From positions 62,001 through 126,000 of the forward strand of contig CAIYLH010000105.1 in assembly GCA_903927005.1 (NCBI GenBank): 64,000 nucleotides of DNA, in the 5' to 3' direction. A model generated the notes under the pieces. The model saw only the letters and a program-made list of their open reading frames with translations. It did no database searches and was not told the DNA's origin. Source of the DNA: an uncultured Pseudomonadota bacterium. GTDB taxonomy: Bacteria; Pseudomonadota; Gammaproteobacteria; Steroidobacterales; Steroidobacteraceae. Below are positions 1 to 9,165 of this stretch, one piece after another; positions within the stretch are counted from its first letter, which is position 1, and every line of letters begins with the position of its first letter. A program made the position numbers and the translations under genes.

Positions 1-1
1 G

Positions 2-2308
2 CACGTCAGCCTCAAGGTCGGCCATGACCCTGGCCAGTTCACGCTCAGCTGCTTTGGTGGCGCCGGCGGTCAGGCCGCCTGCCGGGTCGCCGAAGCCCTC
101 GACGTCCGCTCGATACTGATTCATCCGCTGGCCGGCGTGCTGTCAGCGGTCGGCATTGGGCTTGCCGAAGCGCGGGCGGTGCGGCGCGGCACCCTCGGGC
201 TGCCGTTGGATGACGCGGGGGTCGCCGCTGCCCACGCACTGGCCGAGGTGCTGCGTGGCGCCGCGCTCGCCGCTCTGGACGGGTTGCCGGCGAGCCACTG
301 CACGATCCTCGCCGAGGTACGCGTCGTGGACTCCGAGGTGGCACTCGCCACGCCGCTGGATGCCGCAGGACCCATGGCCGTGGCATTCACGGCCGAACAT
401 ATGCGGCGGTTTGGCTATCGGCCGGTTGACGGCACGCCGCTGCTGATCGCCGCGATCAGCGTCGAGCTGGCGGGCCCCAGCACCGAGGTGCGGCTTGAGG
501 CCCCTGCCGCCGCAGCCGACAACGGCATCGCGCGACACGCGCGCGTCTGGTTTGACGACCGCTGGCATCAGATACCCGTGCTGATCCGCGCCGCCCTGCC
601 CGCTGACGCGGTGATCGAGGGACCGGCGCTGCTGGTGGAGGCCACCGCCACCACGGTACTGGAGCCGGGCTGGCGCGCACGGCACCGCGACGGTGGCGTA
701 CTGCTGCTGAGCCGCAGCGCGCCGCGGGCGCGCCGCACGCTCGAGTCGCAGCGCCCGGATCCAGTACTCCTGGAGGTCTTCAACGGCCTGTACACCCACA
801 TTGCCGAGCAGATGGGCGCCGTTCTGCAACAGACCGCAAGCTCGGTCAACATCCGCGAAAGGCTGGATTACTCCTGCGCGCTGTTCGACGCCGAGGGGCG
901 CCTGGTAGCCAACGCGCCACACATGCCGGTACACCTGGGCTCGATGGGTGCGAGCGTGCGTGCCGTCATGAGCCTGCACGGCACGGCAGTCGCTGCGGGC
1001 GATGCATTCCTGGTCAACTCACCGTACGCCGGCGGCACGCACCTGCCGGACCTCACGGTCGTGAGCCCGGTACATCGCGCCGGCAGCCAGCAACCGGCGT
1101 TCTGGGTTGCCTCGCGTGCCCACCATGCCGACGTTGGCGGCATCACGCCAGGCTCCATGCCGCCGTTCAGTCGGACCATCGACGAGGAAGGCGCCTTGTT
1201 CGAAGGCGAGCGCATCGTCGCGGCCGGCCGTTTCGACGAGCCGCAGGTGCGCGCCCTGCTCGGGCGTGGGCCCTGGCCGGCGCGCAACATCGCCCGCAAC
1301 CTCGCCGACCTTGCCGCCCAGCTGGCGGCGAACGCGCGCGGAGCTGCCGAGCTCGAGCGCCTGGTCAACGACTACGGCACCGAGGTGGTCGCGGCCTATC
1401 TCGGTCACGTGCAGCGTCACGCCGAAGCGCGCGTGCGCGCAGCGCTGCGTGCCCTGCCAATCGCAGGCCATGGCCCCATCCGCCGGGCGCGCGAGCTCGA
1501 TGGCGGCGAGCGGATCGAAGTAACACTGCAGGTCGACGCCGTGCTCGGCACCGCGCACATCGACTTCACCGGCACCTCGACGCAGTCGCCGAGCAATTTC
1601 AACGCGCCGCGCGCCGTCTGTACGGCGGCCGTGCTGTACGTACTGCGGACGCTGGTCGACGACGACATTCCTCTCAACGAAGGCTGCCTCGCACCACTGA
1701 CGCTGACGATTCCAGCCGGCTCGCTGCTGGACCCGCAACCGCCTGCCGCGGTCGTCGCCGGCAACGTCGAGACCTCGCAGTGCATCGTCGACCTGCTGTA
1801 CGGCGCGCTCGGCGTGCTGGCCGACTCACAGGGCACGATGAACAACTTCACTTTCGGCGACGCCAACTGCCAGTACTACGAGACGATCGCCGGCGGCGCT
1901 GGAGCGGGGCCCGGCTTCGAGGGCGCCAGCGGCGTACAGACGCACATGACCAACTCGCGACTGACGGACCCGGAGGTGCTCGAGTCGCGCCTGCCAGTGC
2001 TGCTGCGTGAGTTCAGCTACCGACGCGGCTCAGGCGGCGCAGGTCACTACCGCGGCGGCGACGGACTGGTGCGCTGCCTGGAGTTCCGCCGGCCGCTGTC
2101 GGCAGCCATCCTGGCCAACCATCGAAGGCTGGCGCCGCGCGGGCTGGACGGCGGCAGCGACGGCGCCCGCGGCTGCACAACCGTAGTTCGCCACGACGGG
2201 CGGCGCGAGTCGCTCGGCGCGACAGCGGCGGTCGAGGTAGAGGCGGGCGACCGGATCCTGATCGAGACCCCCGGCGGCGGCGGCTACGGCAAGCCAGCGA
2301 CGCACTAG
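2..2308 (+). CDS. 5-oxoprolinase / hydantoinase, C-terminal part (cut by window edge)
   Basis: The reading frame is open from the first bases, so the true start lies upstream. The visible 768 residues cover the end of a HyuA-like ATPase domain (a Gly-rich FGGAGGQ-type motif near the left edge) and a complete HyuB-like domain that ends in the typical GGGGYG motif. This HyuA-HyuB fusion is the layout of ATP-dependent 5-oxoprolinases, which open 5-oxoproline to glutamate in the gamma-glutamyl cycle; some relatives hydrolyse hydantoins. A GTG at 137 is internal to the family and is not a credible start. The stop shares a CTAG tetranucleotide with the stop of the convergent next gene. Family is firm; substrate is inferred. 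Confidence 0.9.
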   Translation, partial: HVSLKVGHDPGQFTLSCFGGAGGQAACRVAEALDVRSILIHPLAGVLSAVGIGLAEARAVRRGTLGLPLDDAGVAAAHALAEVLRGAALAALDGLPASHCTILAEVRVVDSEVALATPLDAAGPMAVAFTAEHMRRFGYRPVDGTPLLIAAISVELAGPSTEVRLEAPAAAADNGIARHARVWFDDRWHQIPVLIRAALPADAVIEGPALLVEATATTVLEPGWRARHRDGGVLLLSRSAPRARRTLESQRPDPVLLEVFNGLYTHIAEQMGAVLQQTASSVNIRERLDYSCALFDAEGRLVANAPHMPVHLGSMGASVRAVMSLHGTAVAAGDAFLVNSPYAGGTHLPDLTVVSPVHRAGSQQPAFWVASRAHHADVGGITPGSMPPFSRTIDEEGALFEGERIVAAGRFDEPQVRALLGRGPWPARNIARNLADLAAQLAANARGAAELERLVNDYGTEVVAAYLGHVQRHAEARVRAALRALPIAGHGPIRRARELDGGERIEVTLQVDAVLGTAHIDFTGTSTQSPSNFNAPRAVCTAAVLYVLRTLVDDDIPLNEGCLAPLTLTIPAGSLLDPQPPAAVVAGNVETSQCIVDLLYGALGVLADSQGTMNNFTFGDANCQYYETIAGGAGAGPGFEGASGVQTHMTNSRLTDPEVLESRLPVLLREFSYRRGSGGAGHYRGGDGLVRCLEFRRPLSAAILANHRRLAPRGLDGGSDGARGCTTVVRHDGRRESLGATAAVEVEAGDRILIETPGGGGYGKPATH

Positions 2309-3930
2309 CGCGGCAGGTGCTCGTACAGCATCGTGGCGACGTCGAAGTCGGGATCCATCGGTGGCCGGCCGCCGGCTGAGTGCAGTCGGCTCAGGCTCAC
2401 CTGCTGCACGCGAGTGCCCTGCGGACCGTGCGTCAGCAGCCAGCACTGCCACTCACCCTCGCGAGTGGCCGCATAGCCGAACAGCAGATTGACACCGCCA
2501 AGCTGGCGCTGCGGATTGACTCGCTCGTCGCAAATAGCGAACCACGCCTGACGCGGCGGCACTGCCGGGAAAGCACCGGCCTGCTCGAGGCTCGCGAGGA
2601 ATTCGCCGACCTGCTTCTGCAGGCGCCACCACAGCTCCGGACCGGGCGCTTCGAACAACACCCAGCGCGTACCACACGCGACGCTCTCGACCACGCCGAG
2701 CGCGAGGCGCCGCAGCGCAAGGTAGCGCCAGTCGGGCATGCTCGCGCGTGCGCCAGCCAGGGTTCGCGCCCGAACTGCCTTGCGCGCACGCACGGCCTGC
2801 AACGTGTTCACACCGGCGTTGGCGAGGCGCGCGCGCCACTCCTCGGGCACAGCGCAGGCCGGTCGCAACCCGGGCCGCAGCGGACCATCTTCGGCGTCGG
2901 CCGCGTTCCACAACGGCCGCGCCGCCTCCAGGCGCGAGAGCATGCCAGCGGCGGCAGCACCCGGCGGGAAGCTCTCAAAGCGGCCGCGCAGCCGGTCGTA
3001 GCCCTGGATCCACGGGAAATACATGAGCGCGTTGTCGCTCGCGAAATGGAAGTTGCGCATGCCTGCGAGCGCTTCGGCAGGCGTGGTCCACTCTGCCGGT
3101 GGATCGACCATCAGCATTGCCCGCCGCTCGCGGCACAGCCGCTTGGCCACCAGCAGCACACTCGCGCCAGTCGGCGTTTCGCGCGCCAAGGGCGGCAGGC
3201 AGAGAAAGTTGAATGTATCGGCCTCAGCGAAGGCGAACAGGCCGGTACGTGCAGTCGCCGAGCCAATCACGTCGTAGTCGGTGAGTGGGCCACCATCGTC
3301 GCCGTCGGGATTGGAGCTGACGTAGGAGGCGAATGCGCGACCATCACCACGGTGAGTCAACGCCGGACGCTCCAGCGGCACCGGTCCACGCAACCGGACG
3401 AGCTCCGACTCTGCCAGCATCAGACTGACGTGTCGCGGTGAGTCCGGCGCCACCGAGACCCGCTCGTAGATCTCCTGATCCTCGACGTGCTCAGAGCCCG
3501 GCGCCCGCACGCGGTGCACGACGATGTTGAACAAGTCAGCGTCAGCGGCGGAAATGTTGTCGTAGTCGACCGCGGCGCGCAGAAATTCGCGCGTACCCGG
3601 GCAGCAGGCCTCCAGCGTCAGCGGCGTGCCGTGCGGCACCGGCATCGTCAGCGTTGAGGGCCGGCCACCGTTGACCACGCGCACCACGCGCGCCTCGCGA
3701 CCACCATTTTCGAAGTATTGCTCGATCGCGTACGACAGCGTACTCGGCTGCCACAGGCCACCAAACACGGACTGAAAGTCGGCGAAGCTGGTGATTAGCA
3801 CAGGGCGGTTAACCGGTCCGCGCAGGGCGCGGCCGACGAACGCAGCAGTGGCGGTGGCGACGCGGGCGATCGCCTGCCCGGCGCTGACCTCAATCGCTAC
3901 ATGTATGCCGGGCGTGAGTCTTGCGCGCAA
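2305..3930 (-). CDS. Orphan phage tail sheath-like protein
   Basis: 541 residues. The N terminus has the PGIHV element seen in contractile tail sheath proteins (PGVYV in phages and R-type pyocins), and the C-terminal third ends in a sheath-like beta-rich domain (GEWQCWLLTHGPQGT). Sheaths polymerise around a tube and contract to drive injection. No tube, baseplate, spike, tape-measure or AAA+ gene lies nearby, so this copy is isolated within this window. The start is a TTG preceded by AGGGGA at a suitable distance; no better ATG exists upstream. It could be a prophage relic, a part of a dispersed contractile injection system, or a repurposed structural protein. I am fairly sure of the family and cannot assign a role. 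Confidence 0.7.
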   Translation of the reverse strand: MRARLTPGIHVAIEVSAGQAIARVATATAAFVGRALRGPVNRPVLITSFADFQSVFGGLWQPSTLSYAIEQYFENGGREARVVRVVNGGRPSTLTMPVPHGTPLTLEACCPGTREFLRAAVDYDNISAADADLFNIVVHRVRAPGSEHVEDQEIYERVSVAPDSPRHVSLMLAESELVRLRGPVPLERPALTHRGDGRAFASYVSSNPDGDDGGPLTDYDVIGSATARTGLFAFAEADTFNFLCLPPLARETPTGASVLLVAKRLCRERRAMLMVDPPAEWTTPAEALAGMRNFHFASDNALMYFPWIQGYDRLRGRFESFPPGAAAAGMLSRLEAARPLWNAADAEDGPLRPGLRPACAVPEEWRARLANAGVNTLQAVRARKAVRARTLAGARASMPDWRYLALRRLALGVVESVACGTRWVLFEAPGPELWWRLQKQVGEFLASLEQAGAFPAVPPRQAWFAICDERVNPQRQLGGVNLLFGYAATREGEWQCWLLTHGPQGTRVQQVSLSRLHSAGGRPPMDPDFDVATMLYEHLPR

Positions 3931-4007
3931 CCCGGAGGTCCCCTTTACTTGTGCTCGCTCAGAGTAGCACAGCGCGACTCACGACCCGAGAGCCGCCACG
4001 CGGAGGG

Positions 4008-4142
4008 TCAACGGCCAGCGGCCGCACGGGGCACCTGCAAGGCGCCGGCGGTACGGCGCTCGGCCTCCGCCTTCGCAGCGGCGGCCTCGCGGCGCTTGCG
4101 CTCAACCTCTTCGAGCATCACACGGAGCCATTCGGTCGGCAT
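4008..4142 (-). CDS. Possible small charged-helix protein (44 aa)
   Basis: An ATG at 4142 opens 44 codons ending in TGA at 4008. The product begins MPTEWLRVMLEEVERKRREA and is almost wholly predicted helix, rich in Arg, Glu and Ala. It overlaps the 3-prime end of the upstream glycosyltransferase gene by 25 bases, an arrangement compatible with translational coupling, and precedes the tail sheath-like gene on the same strand. No family is recognised. GC-rich DNA yields chance frames of this length easily, so this is only a candidate. Confidence 0.3.
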   Translation of the reverse strand: MPTEWLRVMLEEVERKRREAAAAKAEAERRTAGALQVPRAAAGR

Positions 4143-5350
4143 ATCGGGTCCGTCAGCGCAGAACTGGGGGACGGACTATAGCCTGTGTCCACCACACCCG
4201 TCGCGAGCGACCGATACAACGCGGCGAGGCGATCCGCCATCGCCGCAGCCGACCACCCGGCCGCATCCGCAGGTGCCGCCAGCGCGAGGCGCGCACGCAG
4301 CTCGGGGTCCTTCAGCACACGCACGACACTCGCCGCGAAGCCGCCGACTTCGTCGGGGGCAACAACGGCGCCTTGCACGCCAGCCAGCACGTCAACGGTG
4401 CCCATCACCGCCGTGGATACCACCGGCACGCCGAGCGCGAGCGCCTCCAGCAGCACCAGACCCTGCGTTTCGGTGCGCGAGGCGAACACGAACGCATCGC
4501 CCGCGCGGTAGCAGTCGAGCAGTGTAGAGGCGCGATCAAGGTAACCGACGAACTGCACGTTCGGCACGAGCCCGAGGCGAGCGGTGAGTTGCTGCAAATG
4601 CCCTAGCGCCGGGCCCTCGCCGGCGATCACCAGCAACACGTCCGGCACATCCTGGCGCACCGTCACGAGCGCTCTGAGAATAAAGTCGATGTTCTTCTCG
4701 TGCGCGACGCGTGAGATGTGCACCAGCACCGGCCTTGAGGCCGGGATCTGGTGCTGGCGCCGGAACGCCTGCCCGTCACCGCCGCGGAAGCGTGCAAGAT
4801 CAACGCCCGTCGGCAACACCTCGGCGCGACCGGTGATGCCATAGCCGCGCAGCCGCTCAAGCATCTGCCGCGACGGCACTACCAGTGCGTCGACGGCAGC
4901 ACACTGCGAGACGCTCATGCGCCGCGCCAACCGCCGTGTCAGCGCCTTGGGCAAAAACGGCACGTAGTGGTGCAGATATTCCTCGAAGAACGTGTGGTAC
5001 GTCTCGACCACCGGCACGCGCAGACGGCGGGCAAGCGCGACGCCGGCATAGTGGGCAACGAACGGCGTGTGGATGTGAACAACGTCGTAGCCGCCAGACG
5101 CGAGCGACGGCTGCAGTCGCTCTATGTGGCGACGACTCATGAACCGATCCTCGGGATCGCGCGGCACGCCCCGCGACGGAACCCGCAGGACGCCAGGCTC
5201 GTTGTCGGCTGCCGCCGGATACGCCGGCGCAATCAGCGTCGATTCGTGGCCCAGCTCGGCCAGGCTCTGCCGGAAGGTCGCGATCGACGTCGACACGCCG
5301 TTGACGCGTGGAAAGCTCACGTCCGAGATCATCAGGATGCGCAAAGCCAT
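4118..5350 (-). CDS. Family 4 glycosyltransferase
   Basis: 410 residues from ATG at 5350, preceded by GAAGGAAG at good spacing. An upstream in-frame extension to 5419 is rejected because only this ATG has a ribosome site and starts directly at the first beta strand (MALRILMISDV). The N-terminal Rossmann half has the VNGVSTSI loop. The C-terminal half carries GEGPALGHL, GYLDR, and the FVFASRTETQGLVLLEALALG block in which the EX7E sugar-nucleotide site lies. This is the GT4 retaining glycosyltransferase pattern, closest in style to MgtA/PimB-like mannosyltransferases that act on lipid acceptors. Donor and acceptor cannot be read from sequence. Confidence 0.88.
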   Translation of the reverse strand: MALRILMISDVSFPRVNGVSTSIATFRQSLAELGHESTLIAPAYPAAADNEPGVLRVPSRGVPRDPEDRFMSRRHIERLQPSLASGGYDVVHIHTPFVAHYAGVALARRLRVPVVETYHTFFEEYLHHYVPFLPKALTRRLARRMSVSQCAAVDALVVPSRQMLERLRGYGITGRAEVLPTGVDLARFRGGDGQAFRRQHQIPASRPVLVHISRVAHEKNIDFILRALVTVRQDVPDVLLVIAGEGPALGHLQQLTARLGLVPNVQFVGYLDRASTLLDCYRAGDAFVFASRTETQGLVLLEALALGVPVVSTAVMGTVDVLAGVQGAVVAPDEVGGFAASVVRVLKDPELRARLALAAPADAAGWSAAAMADRLAALYRSLATGVVDTGYSPSPSSALTDPICRPNGSV

Positions 5351-5426
5351 CTTCCTTCGTCCACCAGAACAAGGTGGACGATATGACGGCTCGGTGACGG
5401 GCGTGTGACAGTGGCCCAATCCACAA

Positions 5427-6662
5427 TCAGCGCATAGGCGGCGCCGGGTTCGCGCCGGCCGGTACTGGCACCGCGTCGGCTACCGGCACCTCGCGGGCGC
5501 CGATCATCTCGTTGTACTGCTGCTGGTCGACCAGCAGTCCGCTGCTGCCGTCCCAGGTAGCCCCGTCCGGCAGTTCGTTGCGCACGCGCTGGGCCGCCGC
5601 GACCGCCGTGCTGAGAGAAGCGGAATCGCGCTTCATTACCGACAGCGGCACGCCGCGCGGCGTGGCTGCGAGCGCACGCAGCTGCTCCCAGTCGATCTCC
5701 GCCTCGTGCGCGCGAATGCGCTGCCACAGCGGCCCCTTGGCGCTCTTCAGTGCCGGCAACACCGCCTGCGGGCGCGCGTGGCGTGAATCGTCCTCCAGCG
5801 CGCCGTAGGCCTGCGCGTAAAGCGTTTCATCCCGCCAGCCGACTACCACCGGCTGGTTCACGACGCGCACCGGGGTGCCGATCGGGACCGTGCCATAGAG
5901 GATCGCGATGTCCTCCGGGTAAAGGCGTACGCAGCCGTGACTCGAACGCATACCGACGCCATAGGGCTTGTTGGTCCCGTGGATCAGGTAGCTCGGCCAA
6001 CCCAACCGGAACATGTACGCCCCTAGCGGGTTATCCGGCCCGGCCGGCACCTTCGCGGGCAGCACGTCACCGTTCTCGAGGTGCTCCTTGCGCACTGACA
6101 CCGGCGGCACCCAGACAGGATCCTTGACCCTGGCCACGACCTTCGTCGTGCCTTCCGGCGTCTGCCAGCCGACCTTGCCGATGCCGATCGGGTGGGTGAC
6201 CACGACCTGCCGCTCGCCGCGTGCCATCTTCGGGTAGTAGTACAGGCGCATCGCCGCAACGTTGATCACCACGCCTTCATGCGGCGCGTCGGGCAGGACG
6301 AAGTGGGTAGGAACCACAATCTCGCGCCCAGCGCCGGGAAGCCACGGGTCAACGCCGGGATTGGCACGGACGATTTCCTCGTAGCCAATGTTGAAGCGGC
6401 GCGCAATGTCCGGCAGCGTGTCATCGGCACTAGCGGTCGTCATCACGAGGCTGCCGACAACGCCTTCGCTTGGCGAATCCAGCGTGAATCGGTGAGTAGC
6501 GGCCGCTCGCGACAGCACCGGCGGCGGCGCTATCACCGGCAGCGGCGGCGCTGGCGGCGGCGGCGGCGGCGGCGAATGGAGTAGCGCGCAGCCCGACAGC
6601 CAGGCCAGCAGCGCCAGTCCGGCGCCAAACCTAGAGCAGCAGCGGACGATCCGGTAGTTCAT
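5427..6662 (-). CDS. LysM-containing L,D-transpeptidase lipoprotein (YkuD family)
   Basis: 411 residues from ATG at 6662. The N terminus is a lipoprotein signal (LLAWLSGC) followed by a proline-rich linker, a LysM domain at about residues 70-115, and a YkuD catalytic domain. That domain contains HGTNKPYGVGMRSSHGCVRL with catalytic Cys244. Such enzymes form 3-3 cross-links in peptidoglycan or attach lipoproteins to it, working in the periplasm. At 411 residues it is longer than E. coli LdtA-E because of an extra C-terminal tail of about 110 residues. The start overlaps the end of the upstream TPM gene by 32 bases, so it is probably co-transcribed with the LemA/TPM cluster. Confidence 0.9.
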   Translation of the reverse strand: MNYRIVRCCSRFGAGLALLAWLSGCALLHSPPPPPPPAPPLPVIAPPPVLSRAAATHRFTLDSPSEGVVGSLVMTTASADDTLPDIARRFNIGYEEIVRANPGVDPWLPGAGREIVVPTHFVLPDAPHEGVVINVAAMRLYYYPKMARGERQVVVTHPIGIGKVGWQTPEGTTKVVARVKDPVWVPPVSVRKEHLENGDVLPAKVPAGPDNPLGAYMFRLGWPSYLIHGTNKPYGVGMRSSHGCVRLYPEDIAILYGTVPIGTPVRVVNQPVVVGWRDETLYAQAYGALEDDSRHARPQAVLPALKSAKGPLWQRIRAHEAEIDWEQLRALAATPRGVPLSVMKRDSASLSTAVAAAQRVRNELPDGATWDGSSGLLVDQQQYNEMIGAREVPVADAVPVPAGANPAPPMR

Positions 6663-7131
6663 TGCCGTGCTGCCCATTGCCAGGAAAATGTCGCGCAACA
6701 AGAGCCGCGGCAGCCGCGACCCCGGCCAGCGCCCCCTGCTGCCAGCGCCCTTGGCGAAATTCAGACTCCATCTTGCGGCAGACGGCCGCCCACTCATCGG
6801 CCGTGACCAGGCCATTGAAGCCCCGATCGGCGACGATTTCTACGGCGCGGTCAGCGAACAGAACGTACACCAGGACGCCGTTGTTGCGCTCGGTGTCCCA
6901 GACCGCCAAACCCGAGTAGAGCTCGAGCGCGCGCTGGCGCGGCGACTTACCCGCGAGGATGGACCAGACATCCAGGTCAGTCTCGACGACGAAGCGGACT
7001 TCGCCGCAATGCGCAGCCTCGGCGCTCCTGACCGCGACCTCGACCGCGTCAAGGACCGCCGGCGTGAAACGGCGCCGCGTCGAAAAGCGCGTCTCCAGAA
7101 GATGCCTGAACAGACGTTGCAGTCGATTCAT
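6631..7131 (-). CDS. TPM-domain protein, short paralog
   Basis: 166 residues beginning MNRLQRLFRHLLE at ATG 7131, one base after the stop of the preceding TPM gene. It contains a TPM domain (formerly DUF477): the GEVRFVVETDL strand, WDTERNNGVLVYVLFADR, and VEIVADRGFNG. It lacks a signal peptide and has a C-terminal hydrophobic stretch around GALAGVAAAAAL. TPM domains occur in photosystem II repair phosphatases and in bacterial envelope proteins of unknown activity. The longer in-frame extension upstream is the shadow of the neighbour's glycine-rich tail and is not used. Confidence 0.85.
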   Translation of the reverse strand: MNRLQRLFRHLLETRFSTRRRFTPAVLDAVEVAVRSAEAAHCGEVRFVVETDLDVWSILAGKSPRQRALELYSGLAVWDTERNNGVLVYVLFADRAVEIVADRGFNGLVTADEWAAVCRKMESEFRQGRWQQGALAGVAAAAALVARHFPGNGQHGNELPDRPLLL

Positions 7132-7132
7132 G

Positions 7133-8008
7133 TCACCAGTTCCCCGACGAACCGCCGCCGCTGAAGCCACCACCGCCGCCACCGAAACCACCACCGCCGC
7201 CGCCACCACCGCCACCGAAGCCGCCACCGCCGAAGCCGCCGCCCCCAAAGCCACCGCCGCCGAAGCCACTCCCGCCACCCAGGCCGCCAAGGGCCGTAAA
7301 CAGGAATGCCGCAAGGCCGGCCAGGATCGCAAACCCCAGCGCATGCATCAGCACGAACACCAGTGCCGCCGCGACACCCCCGGTAACGATGGCGCCAACA
7401 GGCCGGCCGAACATCTGCCGCAGCAACGGCCCCCCTATCAGGCCGATGACGAGCAGCACCGCGAAAATACCATTGATGCCATGGCCCCGAGCCGATGCCC
7501 GCCGGGCCGGTGGTGGTGGCAGATCCTCGCCATTGACCAGCCCAATGATGCGATCGAGCGCGCGATCGATACCGCCATAGAAATCGCCGGCGCGAAACGC
7601 TGGCTGCAGGAATTCATCGATAACCCGATGGGCGAGGATGTCCGGCACCGGCCCTTCAAGCCCACGGCCCACCTCGATGCGCATCCGGTGGTCATCCTTG
7701 GCCACCAGCAGGATCAGCCCATCGTCAACGCCCTTGCGGCCGAGCTTCCACGCATCGGCGACCCGAATGCCGTACTCGGCAATGTCCTCCGGCTGAGTGT
7801 TCGGCACTATCAGCACGGCAATCTGACTACCCTTGTCAGCCTCGAAGCGAGCGAGCTTCGCCGTCAGCGACGACAGCTGATCCGGCGACAGCGTGCCGGT
7901 CAGGTCAGTGACGCGCGCGACCGGCGGCACCGCCACCTGCTCAACAGCTGGCGCCGCGAGCGGCAACAGCAGCAAAGCAAACAGCAGCGCGGCCAGCCGC
8001 GACAGCAC
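7133..8008 (-). CDS. Secreted/membrane TPM-domain protein with Gly-rich tail (YgcG-like)
   Basis: About 291 residues. It has a signal peptide (LAALLFALLLLPLAAPA), a TPM domain opening with VTDLTGTLSPDQ and containing GSQIAVLIVPNT and NGVDDGLILLVAKDD-like elements, one or two transmembrane helices, and a low-complexity GGGGFGGGG tail ending SSGNW. This is the classic YgcG/TPM architecture that follows lemA in many Proteobacteria. GTG at 8008 is preferred because AGAAGG lies 9 bases upstream; TTG at 8026 is an alternative. It starts 26 bases after the lemA stop and is followed directly by a second TPM gene. Confidence 0.87.
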   Translation of the reverse strand: MLSRLAALLFALLLLPLAAPAVEQVAVPPVARVTDLTGTLSPDQLSSLTAKLARFEADKGSQIAVLIVPNTQPEDIAEYGIRVADAWKLGRKGVDDGLILLVAKDDHRMRIEVGRGLEGPVPDILAHRVIDEFLQPAFRAGDFYGGIDRALDRIIGLVNGEDLPPPPARRASARGHGINGIFAVLLVIGLIGGPLLRQMFGRPVGAIVTGGVAAALVFVLMHALGFAILAGLAAFLFTALGGLGGGSGFGGGGFGGGGFGGGGFGGGGGGGGGGFGGGGGGFSGGGSSGNW

Positions 8009-8033
8009 GACAGCCTGCCTTCTCAACGCCGCG

Positions 8034-8645
8034 TCAGCCCGCAGGCTTGGCCGGCGCCGAGAAGTCCACGGCCGGCGGCTTGGAGATCTGCGCCTCGTTC
8101 TCAACACTGAAATTAGGCTTCAGATCAGCGCCGAACATCTTCGCGGTCAGGTTGACCGGAAACTGGCGAATCGTCGTGTTGTACTCCTTCACCGCCTCGA
8201 TGTAGCGGTTGCGAGCCACGGTGATCCGGTTCTCGGTGCTTTCCAACTGAACCTGCAGGTCGCGGAAGTTCTGGTCGGACTTCAGCTCCGGATAACGCTC
8301 ACTCACCACGAGCAGGCGCGACAGCGCGCCGGACAGCTCGCCTTGCGCCTGCTGGAACTGCTTTAGCGACGCCGCGTCGCCGGCATTGACCTTGATCGAG
8401 GAGGCCTTGGCGCGCGCCTCGGTCACGCCGATGAGCACGGCCTGCTCCTGCTGCGCGTAACCCTTCACGGTATTGACCAGGTTCGGGATCAAGTCAGCAC
8501 GCCGCTGGTACTGGTTCAGCACCTCGGACCACGCCGACTTGGTCTGCTCATCTAGGGTCTGGATATTGTTGTAACCACAACCGGACAAGAGGAAGCCAGC
8601 CGCCAGAGAGACAAGCAGCAATGGGGTACGCAGGATCGATCGCAT
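8034..8645 (-). CDS. lemA: LemA family lipoprotein
   Basis: 203 residues. The N terminus is a lipoprotein signal (LLSGCGYNNIQ). The body is the LemA helical bundle with the hallmark RRADLIPNLVNTVKGYA and the later NRYIEAVKEYN element. LemA proteins are envelope proteins of unclear biochemical function that are almost always encoded with TPM/YgcG proteins, as here. AAGGAG sits 6-7 bases before the ATG. The gene heads a likely operon lemA-TPM-TPM-L,D-transpeptidase, all on the minus strand with gaps or overlaps under about 35 bases. Confidence 0.93.
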   Translation of the reverse strand: MRSILRTPLLLVSLAAGFLLSGCGYNNIQTLDEQTKSAWSEVLNQYQRRADLIPNLVNTVKGYAQQEQAVLIGVTEARAKASSIKVNAGDAASLKQFQQAQGELSGALSRLLVVSERYPELKSDQNFRDLQVQLESTENRITVARNRYIEAVKEYNTTIRQFPVNLTAKMFGADLKPNFSVENEAQISKPPAVDFSAPAKPAG

Positions 8646-8810
8646 GGGTTCTCCTTGCGGCCTGGGGGGCCGCCGCCTCCACTATATGGGTATTAATCCC
8701 CCACTACGCAAGTGCGCAGTTGAAGCCCGGTTGGCGACGGCGGCGACCCAAGGGGGGGGCGCCCCCTGGACCGGGTCGCAGCGCGACGCGTTGGGGGATG
8801 CCGAGGGACA

Positions 8811-8836
8811 AAAAAAACCCCGGGAACTGCCCGGGG
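8811..8836 (-). terminator. Rho-independent terminator after the 64-aa gene
   Basis: On the minus strand a perfect 7-bp stem (8830-8836 with 8818-8824, CCCCGGG type) and 5-base loop is followed by seven consecutive T (8811-8817). It lies just downstream of the stop at 8887 and separates that gene from lemA. Confidence 0.88.
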
Positions 8837-8886
8837 TTCAGAAAGCGGACGCAATCACAAGAATGCGTCGCAGTCCGCTAGGGGAT

Positions 8887-9081
8887 TCAGTGCAAACGCG
8901 ACCACTGCAGGACACGGACCTCTTCGGCCTCAAGGTCCAGATCGCGAGCAATCAGCAGCGCGACCCGCTGCGGATCGGACGGCAGCCGATCCTGGCCAGC
9001 GATTTCCACGATGCCGGTGTACTCGCTCGGCCCCTTGGTGCCGAGGTCCGCTACAAACCGCGTGTAGAACTTAACGCTCAT
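8887..9081 (-). CDS. Conserved-looking small hypothetical protein (64 aa)
   Basis: 64 residues starting MSVKFYTRFVADLGTKGPSE at ATG 9081 and ending VLQWSRLH. Composition is that of a small soluble alpha/beta protein, with many charged residues and the pattern RVALLIARDLDLEAEEVRVL suggesting a helix-strand. It is followed by its own strong terminator and is divergent from greB, with an 84-base gap between starts. The open frame continues upstream over greB but that extension is antisense shadow. No family is recognised. Confidence 0.65.
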   Translation of the reverse strand: MSVKFYTRFVADLGTKGPSEYTGIVEIAGQDRLPSDPQRVALLIARDLDLEAEEVRVLQWSRLH

Positions 9082-9165
9082 GGCACGCAGATTAGGGCCC
9101 GGCGCCCGTAGAATCCGTGAAATAAGTCGCAAACCGGCCGATGGCCGGCCGCAGGAGAGCAGGAC

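Noticed and set aside
2380..3441. Open frame of 353 codons opposite the sheath-like gene
   Set aside because: No motif, no ribosome site; the opposite strand has a recognisable protein family.
7140..7290. Short repeated CCGCCGCC/ACCACC units
   Set aside because: Codons of the Gly-rich C terminus of the TPM protein.
6959..8110. Open frame of 383 codons on the plus strand over the TPM genes
   Set aside because: Thr/Ala repeats are the complement of the Gly-rich tail of the real TPM gene.
8740..8780. Run of eight G followed by a C run
   Set aside because: Low-complexity palindromic GC tract in a gap; no flanking symmetry to suggest an attachment site.
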